DNA from: ENR-C587 sp942493235
GTDB taxonomy: Bacteria > Bacteroidota > Ignavibacteria > Kapaibacteriales > UBA2268
DNA length: 64,000 bases
Reading direction: 5' to 3'
Assembly (NCBI GenBank): GCA_942493235.1
Contig: OW818676.1
Location: 2,294,001-2,358,000 of the forward strand
Positions 60,188 to 64,000 of this stretch are shown piece by piece. The stretch's first letter is position 1, and the number at the start of each line of letters is the position of its first letter. Below the pieces are notes generated by a model. It made no database searches, was not told the origin of the DNA, and was given only the letters and a program-made list of their open reading frames with translations. Both the position numbers and the translations under genes were made by a program.

Positions 60188-60907
60188 ATGCAGAAAAAAA
60201 TACTATTTTTCGTTGCTTTGGCAGTTTTTGCCGTGATGTCAATTCAGACAACTTTTGCAGGCGTTTTGGAGTTAGTTGCCCCTGATACACTTGTTAAAGG
60301 CAATAACTCAGTTGAAGAATACAAGGCTTATCCTCATTTAAAAAATACTTCGATATCTGCAACTAATGTAAAAGCTACTTTTACAATAGTCAGTCTAGCC
60401 GAAGGGCATGAATATCAAGTATGCACTACAATGTCCTGTTATCCTCCTAAAACTGTTAATTGGACTTCACCTGCATTCCCAATAGCCGGATCGACTACTA
60501 CAACTAATAATGATTTCTATATTGGATTGATGACAAATGCCATAGAAGGTATCTCAAAATTCGTAGTAAAAATTGAGAATGCAACTGACGCAACTGACTT
60601 TGTCGAATATAATCTTACTTTTGAAATCGGTATCTTAGGTATTAACGAATATATTACAAAGAATTCAATGGTATTTCCAAATCCCGCAGCTAACAGTGTA
60701 TCTTTAAAATTAGATAATAAAACAACTTCTAATTCCGAACTTAAAGTTTATTCTGCAAGCGGTGCTGAAGTAATATCTCAACATGTTAATTCAGATACCG
60801 ATTTAATTACATTAGACCTAAACAGCTTGACTAACGGCACATATTATTTTACTGTAAATTCAAATGGCTCTAATTTGAGCTCAGGTAGATTTACAGTCAA
60901 TAAATAA
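60188..60907 (+). CDS. Secreted protein with T9SS sorting tail
   Basis: 239 aa. Strong ribosome-binding site (AAAAAGGAAA). The signal peptide ends at TTFAGVLE. Residues 30-150 form a beta-sandwich-like domain (SATNVKATFTIVSLAEGHEY, KFVVKIENATDATDFVEY) resembling an Ig-like fold. The final 75 residues are a T9SS type A tail (VFPNPAANSVSLKL...LNSLTNGTYYFTVNS). It has two Cys (CTTMSC) near the middle. Function unknown. Confidence 0.8.
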   Translation: MQKKILFFVALAVFAVMSIQTTFAGVLELVAPDTLVKGNNSVEEYKAYPHLKNTSISATNVKATFTIVSLAEGHEYQVCTTMSCYPPKTVNWTSPAFPIAGSTTTTNNDFYIGLMTNAIEGISKFVVKIENATDATDFVEYNLTFEIGILGINEYITKNSMVFPNPAANSVSLKLDNKTTSNSELKVYSASGAEVISQHVNSDTDLITLDLNSLTNGTYYFTVNSNGSNLSSGRFTVNK

Positions 60908-60925
60908 TATTTTCATATATTTTAT

Positions 60926-60965
60926 AAAAAAGCCTAACTTGCTTGCAGGTTAGGCTTTTTTTGGG
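60926..60965 (+). terminator. Terminator of the T9SS gene
   Basis: AAAAAGCCTAAC/GTTAGGCTTTTT stem, perfect over 12 bp, with an 11-nt loop and seven T, 18 nt past the stop. Confidence 0.92.
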
Positions 60966-60982
60966 GTAACAATTGTAATATT

Positions 60983-61233
60983 AAGACTGTTGCAAAAGTC
61001 CAAAATATTTATTTACTGTTGATTTTTTCAAAGCTTTCAAACTTCTAAGTGCTTATCAAGAGGTTGTCAAAAATTAATAATGTTTCTAAATCGTCATTCT
61101 GAGTGAAACGAAGAAACCAGAATTATCAACAAGTTAGCTTTATCTGGATTCTTCACTTCGTTCAGAATGACAAATTTTAGTCAGCCTCTTGAACAAATTG
61201 AAATTGAGAATTATTTAGTTTTGCAACAGACTT
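60983..61233. mobile_element. MITE-like element, complete copy E (~251 bp)
   Basis: Left end AAGACTGTTGCAAAAGTCCA, right end TTTTGCAACAGACTT. The core palindrome GTCATTCTGAGTGAAACGAA...TGGATTCTTCACTTCGTTCA lies in the middle. The bases directly outside both ends are ATATT, a possible 5-bp target duplication. In inverted orientation relative to copy C and the same as copy D. No ORF. Confidence 0.82.
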
Positions 61234-61236
61234 ATA

Positions 61237-62439
61237 TTATTTTTCTAATTCTTTAATTATTTTTTCTAATTCGGTAAAGATTGAATCCCAAGAATGAGTT
61301 TCAATCATCAGTTGTCTGCCATTTTCCCCTATGTTTTTGGCAAATTCGGCTTCGGTCAATATTTTAATAGCGGCGTTAGCTAATTCGATTGAGCTAGAGC
61401 CAATCATAATATTTTTGAGGTGAGTACCGTCAATCCCTTGATTGCCGATAGGAGTAGTAACCACAGGGCATCCGCAAGACATAGCTTCCAACAATTTATT
61501 CTGAATACCGGTTCCTCCATTATGAGGGTGAAGAAATAAAGACGCGTTCTGCATATATACTCTGGTATCGGGTACATTAGGGAAAATTCTTATATCATCT
61601 GAAGCCAATTTCTGAATTTCTTTAATGGGATTAGCTCCGACAATATTAAAAACGGCATTAGGGACTTTCTCTTTTATTAATGGAAATATCTCATCGGTAA
61701 TTCGGCGTACGTTCATAATATTAGCCCAAACGTCTAATTTCCCGCAAAAAACCATTCCGGAACGTTTGTCGAAGTTATGAAGGTTACTTTCATTAATTAT
61801 CGTACCGTTTGTTAATAGTCTGTATTGAGCATTCGGATTTGATTTTTTAATAGCTTCAATGTCATTATTCGTAACTAAAGTAGTAATATCAAATTTATTT
61901 ACTATTTCAGGTTCGTATTTTTTTAAAGTTAGATATTCGTATAGTCGAACTATTTTCTGAATCAAATTAGAGCTTTCTTTAAAAGACCTATATTGATAAA
62001 GTACCCTACAATCTTCAGCAATCAGTACTTTTTTAAGTTTGGCATCTTTTAAATATTCGGCTGTTCTCATAAAAAATGAAAATGCCAAATCAAAATTTTC
62101 ATTTTTTATTAGCCGGTTTACAGTTTTTGCAAATTCCGGCTGAGTATAGAATTTGATTTCTAATGGAGAAATAAGTTTTGTAAAATACGAAGACTTGAAT
62201 GCAGCTTTAAGCGGATTTAAAGGCACCATATATACCTTAATGCCTAATTTTTCTAATTCTTGGATATATTCATCGGGAGAATTTTTCCCTTGATAGAAAG
62301 TTACTAAGCTGGTATTATAATTCTTTCCTAAATAAGCAAGCAAATTATAGGACTTTATCCTGTCCCCTCCGATTAAAGGAAAGGGAATTCTGGGAGTTAG
62401 AAACAGTATGTTTTTTATTTCTTTGCTATTCAAATTCAT
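61237..62439 (-). CDS. Glycosyltransferase (GT-B, GT4-like)
   Basis: 400 aa. N-terminal FLTPRIPFPLIGGDRIKSYNLL is the GT4-type acceptor-side start. The C-terminal nucleotide-sugar site has SLFLHPHNGGTGIQNKLLEAMSCGCPVVTTP, with the family's E-x7-E-like spacing in KLLEAMSCG. It likely adds a sugar to an envelope glycan or exopolysaccharide. Its gene ends 4 nt past a MITE-like copy. It lies 7 nt downstream of the histidine kinase, suggesting one transcript. Confidence 0.88.
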   Translation of the reverse strand: MNLNSKEIKNILFLTPRIPFPLIGGDRIKSYNLLAYLGKNYNTSLVTFYQGKNSPDEYIQELEKLGIKVYMVPLNPLKAAFKSSYFTKLISPLEIKFYTQPEFAKTVNRLIKNENFDLAFSFFMRTAEYLKDAKLKKVLIAEDCRVLYQYRSFKESSNLIQKIVRLYEYLTLKKYEPEIVNKFDITTLVTNNDIEAIKKSNPNAQYRLLTNGTIINESNLHNFDKRSGMVFCGKLDVWANIMNVRRITDEIFPLIKEKVPNAVFNIVGANPIKEIQKLASDDIRIFPNVPDTRVYMQNASLFLHPHNGGTGIQNKLLEAMSCGCPVVTTPIGNQGIDGTHLKNIMIGSSSIELANAAIKILTEAEFAKNIGENGRQLMIETHSWDSIFTELEKIIKELEK

Positions 62440-62446
62440 TACTAAC

Positions 62447-64000
62447 TTACTTTACACTATTGCACTCAATAACGGAATTCAAATATACGATTATTTTTGT
62501 TCCTATTAACTTATTAGATTGAATTTTTATTTCTCCTGACAGAATATTTATAAACTTCTTAGTAATAAAAAGTCCCAGCCCAATCCCTTCATAAGAGCGT
62601 GTGATTTCCATTTCCTCTTGCGAAAACAGCTCGAAGACCTTTTCTAAATAGTCCGAATCTATACCTATTCCGGTATCTTCGATGGAAACCTGAATAGTAT
62701 TGCTTTTAGTATCTTTATAATCAAGAGTAACAGTTATTTTTCCTTGATCAGTATATTTGACTGCATTATCAATCAAATGCTCCATAATTCTTTTAGTTAT
62801 ATTAGGCTCTGAAGTTAGTTCAATATCACCAAGCTCGAATATTTCAAAATTTATTCCTTTTTGAATAATTTGAGGTTTATACTTGCTATAAACCGAATGA
62901 ATTATATCATTTAAAATAAATGTATTGTAAGATAGACTGTTATCACCGTTTTCAATTCTTGAAATCTGATAAATATCATTTAGCAAATTAAACAAGTAAT
63001 TCAAATGGTTTTGAATTAATTCTATATATTCAATGGATTTCGGACTTTCAAGAGTTTCTATTTCATTTTTCAATAAAGAAAGATATCCAAAAATAATATT
63101 AAAAGGTGTTTGCAATTCGTGTGATAGATTTCTTAAAATATTTTCTTTAGTATTAACTAATTCTTCGGCTTTTTGTTTAGCAATTACAACTGCCGAATAC
63201 AAAGATTCAAGTTCGGAATTTTTTTCTTGTAATATTATATTAAGACTGATTTTTGTCTTATATCTGTAATATACAAAAACTACAATTAGCAAAGTAATCA
63301 AAAATCCGAACATTGCAAAGTACATATAATAGCTTTGATTTTTATTTTTCAAGTCTTGGATATTATGCTGTTGTTCTTTTGAGTTATATTTCTTTTCGGT
63401 ATCTTGAATCAATCTTTCTTTTTCAATTTTATAAATAGAATCTTTATATTTATAATATAAAGTGATATATTGATAAGCTTTAGGATAATTATTTAAGGAT
63501 TTATAAGCTTCTGACAAATATTTGTAAGATAGAAACAGGTTTTCCATATCATTCGAATTTTTAACAATTTCAAGGGCGTTGTAGAAAAATGAAATACCTA
63601 ATTCAATCCTGTTTAATTCGCAATAAATTCTACCAATACTATTGTAGCTTACGGCTAAGCCTTGCTTATCATTGAACTTAATATATAAAATTTTAGCTTT
63701 TTGAAAATAAGCTAAAGCATTCTTGTAATCAGAAATTTCCGAATAAATAAGACCTAATTTTTTATAGGTATTTGCCAAAATTTTCGTATCACCATATTTT
63801 TTTACTACATTATAGGCATCAATTGTATATTTTAAAGATTTTTCATAATCGCCTAAAAAGCGATATGCTCGACCAATATCAGCATAAGAATTGCCAATGT
63901 GTATTGAATCTCTTAATTGCTTATAAATTTCCAATTCTTTTAGGTGATATTCTAAAGATGTTTTATAATTTTCCAATCTTTTGTTAAGCAGACCGCGGTA
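62447..64000 (-). CDS. TPR-domain sensor histidine kinase, 5' end beyond window
   Basis: The frame is open to the right edge (64000), so the N-terminus is missing; 517 residues are visible. There are four to five TPR repeats in the first 190 residues (YADIGRAYRFLGDYEKSLKY, YKKLGLIYSEISDYKNALAY, YNSIGRIYCELNRIELGISF), a membrane helix (YYMYFAMFGFLITLLIVVFV), a coiled linker, then HisKA with the phosphoacceptor His in LRNLSHELQTPFN (about residue 293) and HATPase_c (EHLIDNAVKYTD, EDTGIGI, GIGLGLFITKK). The signal is unknown. No response regulator is adjacent in the window. Confidence 0.9.
   Translation of the reverse strand, partial: YRGLLNKRLENYKTSLEYHLKELEIYKQLRDSIHIGNSYADIGRAYRFLGDYEKSLKYTIDAYNVVKKYGDTKILANTYKKLGLIYSEISDYKNALAYFQKAKILYIKFNDKQGLAVSYNSIGRIYCELNRIELGISFFYNALEIVKNSNDMENLFLSYKYLSEAYKSLNNYPKAYQYITLYYKYKDSIYKIEKERLIQDTEKKYNSKEQQHNIQDLKNKNQSYYMYFAMFGFLITLLIVVFVYYRYKTKISLNIILQEKNSELESLYSAVVIAKQKAEELVNTKENILRNLSHELQTPFNIIFGYLSLLKNEIETLESPKSIEYIELIQNHLNYLFNLLNDIYQISRIENGDNSLSYNTFILNDIIHSVYSKYKPQIIQKGINFEIFELGDIELTSEPNITKRIMEHLIDNAVKYTDQGKITVTLDYKDTKSNTIQVSIEDTGIGIDSDYLEKVFELFSQEEMEITRSYEGIGLGLFITKKFINILSGEIKIQSNKLIGTKIIVYLNSVIECNSVK

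Overview
The window is low-GC chromosomal DNA from a member of the Bacteroidota/Chlorobi group. The signs are several secreted proteins with type IX secretion (T9SS/Por) C-terminal sorting tails, HslVU, a Lon-like AAA_32 protease, a GH92 mannosidase, and promoters of the Bacteroidota form (TTTG, 19-20 nt, TAnnTTTG) in front of a tRNA and several genes. The gene mix fits a deep-branching lineage such as Ignavibacteria or Kapabacteria, but that placement is inference.

Layout. 1-4.8 kb: two paralogous envelope proteins, serC, and an 880-bp tandem duplication of an Rpn-type nuclease gene. 4.8-8.2 kb: a zinc-ribbon/coiled-coil repeat protein and an AAA ATPase. 8.6-31.3 kb: mostly housekeeping and envelope genes (GH92 mannosidase, a T9SS propeller protein, Lon-like protease, M2-type peptidase, sigma-54 response regulator, HAD phosphatase, LptA/OstA-like protein, tRNA-Ser(GGA), WD40/T9SS protein, hslVU, glgA). 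31.7-36.6 kb: a pair of secreted proteins including a Cthe_2159-type beta-helix protein, then prfB with its programmed +1 frameshift. 36.6-41.2 kb: an accessory island with an MmeI-like type IIG restriction-modification enzyme and a DUF559 nuclease gene between C/G-rich inverted-repeat arrays. 41.3-46.7 kb: an arsenic-type cluster (outer-membrane protein, ArsR, thioredoxin lipoproteins, permease, ArsF, ArsE, ArsG/CcdA-like), split by a five-unit 131/134-bp hairpin array. 46.7-52.1 kb: a PTS IIA protein, a methyltransferase and mfd. 52.2-56.2 kb: an operon for an octaheme tetrathionate-reductase-family cytochrome c, a cytochrome b and two YeeE/YedE sulfur transporters. 56.4-59.2 kb: a row of toxin-antitoxin-like modules (broken DUF4160 plus DUF2442, then three hicAB pairs) separated by copies of one 3' element. 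59.5-64 kb: TlpA-like thioredoxin, a T9SS protein, a glycosyltransferase and a TPR histidine kinase cut by the window end.

The intergenic DNA is unusually rich in repeats: a ~250-bp element with terminal inverted repeats (MITE-like), a hairpin family, the C/G-rich arrays, and a smaller palindrome family. The most unusual parts are the DUF559 island, which sits in a hairpin repeat and is flanked by a 28-bp direct repeat; the ArsR-type operator present upstream of both the outer-membrane gene and arsR; and the hicAB cassette row with its shared 3' sequence.
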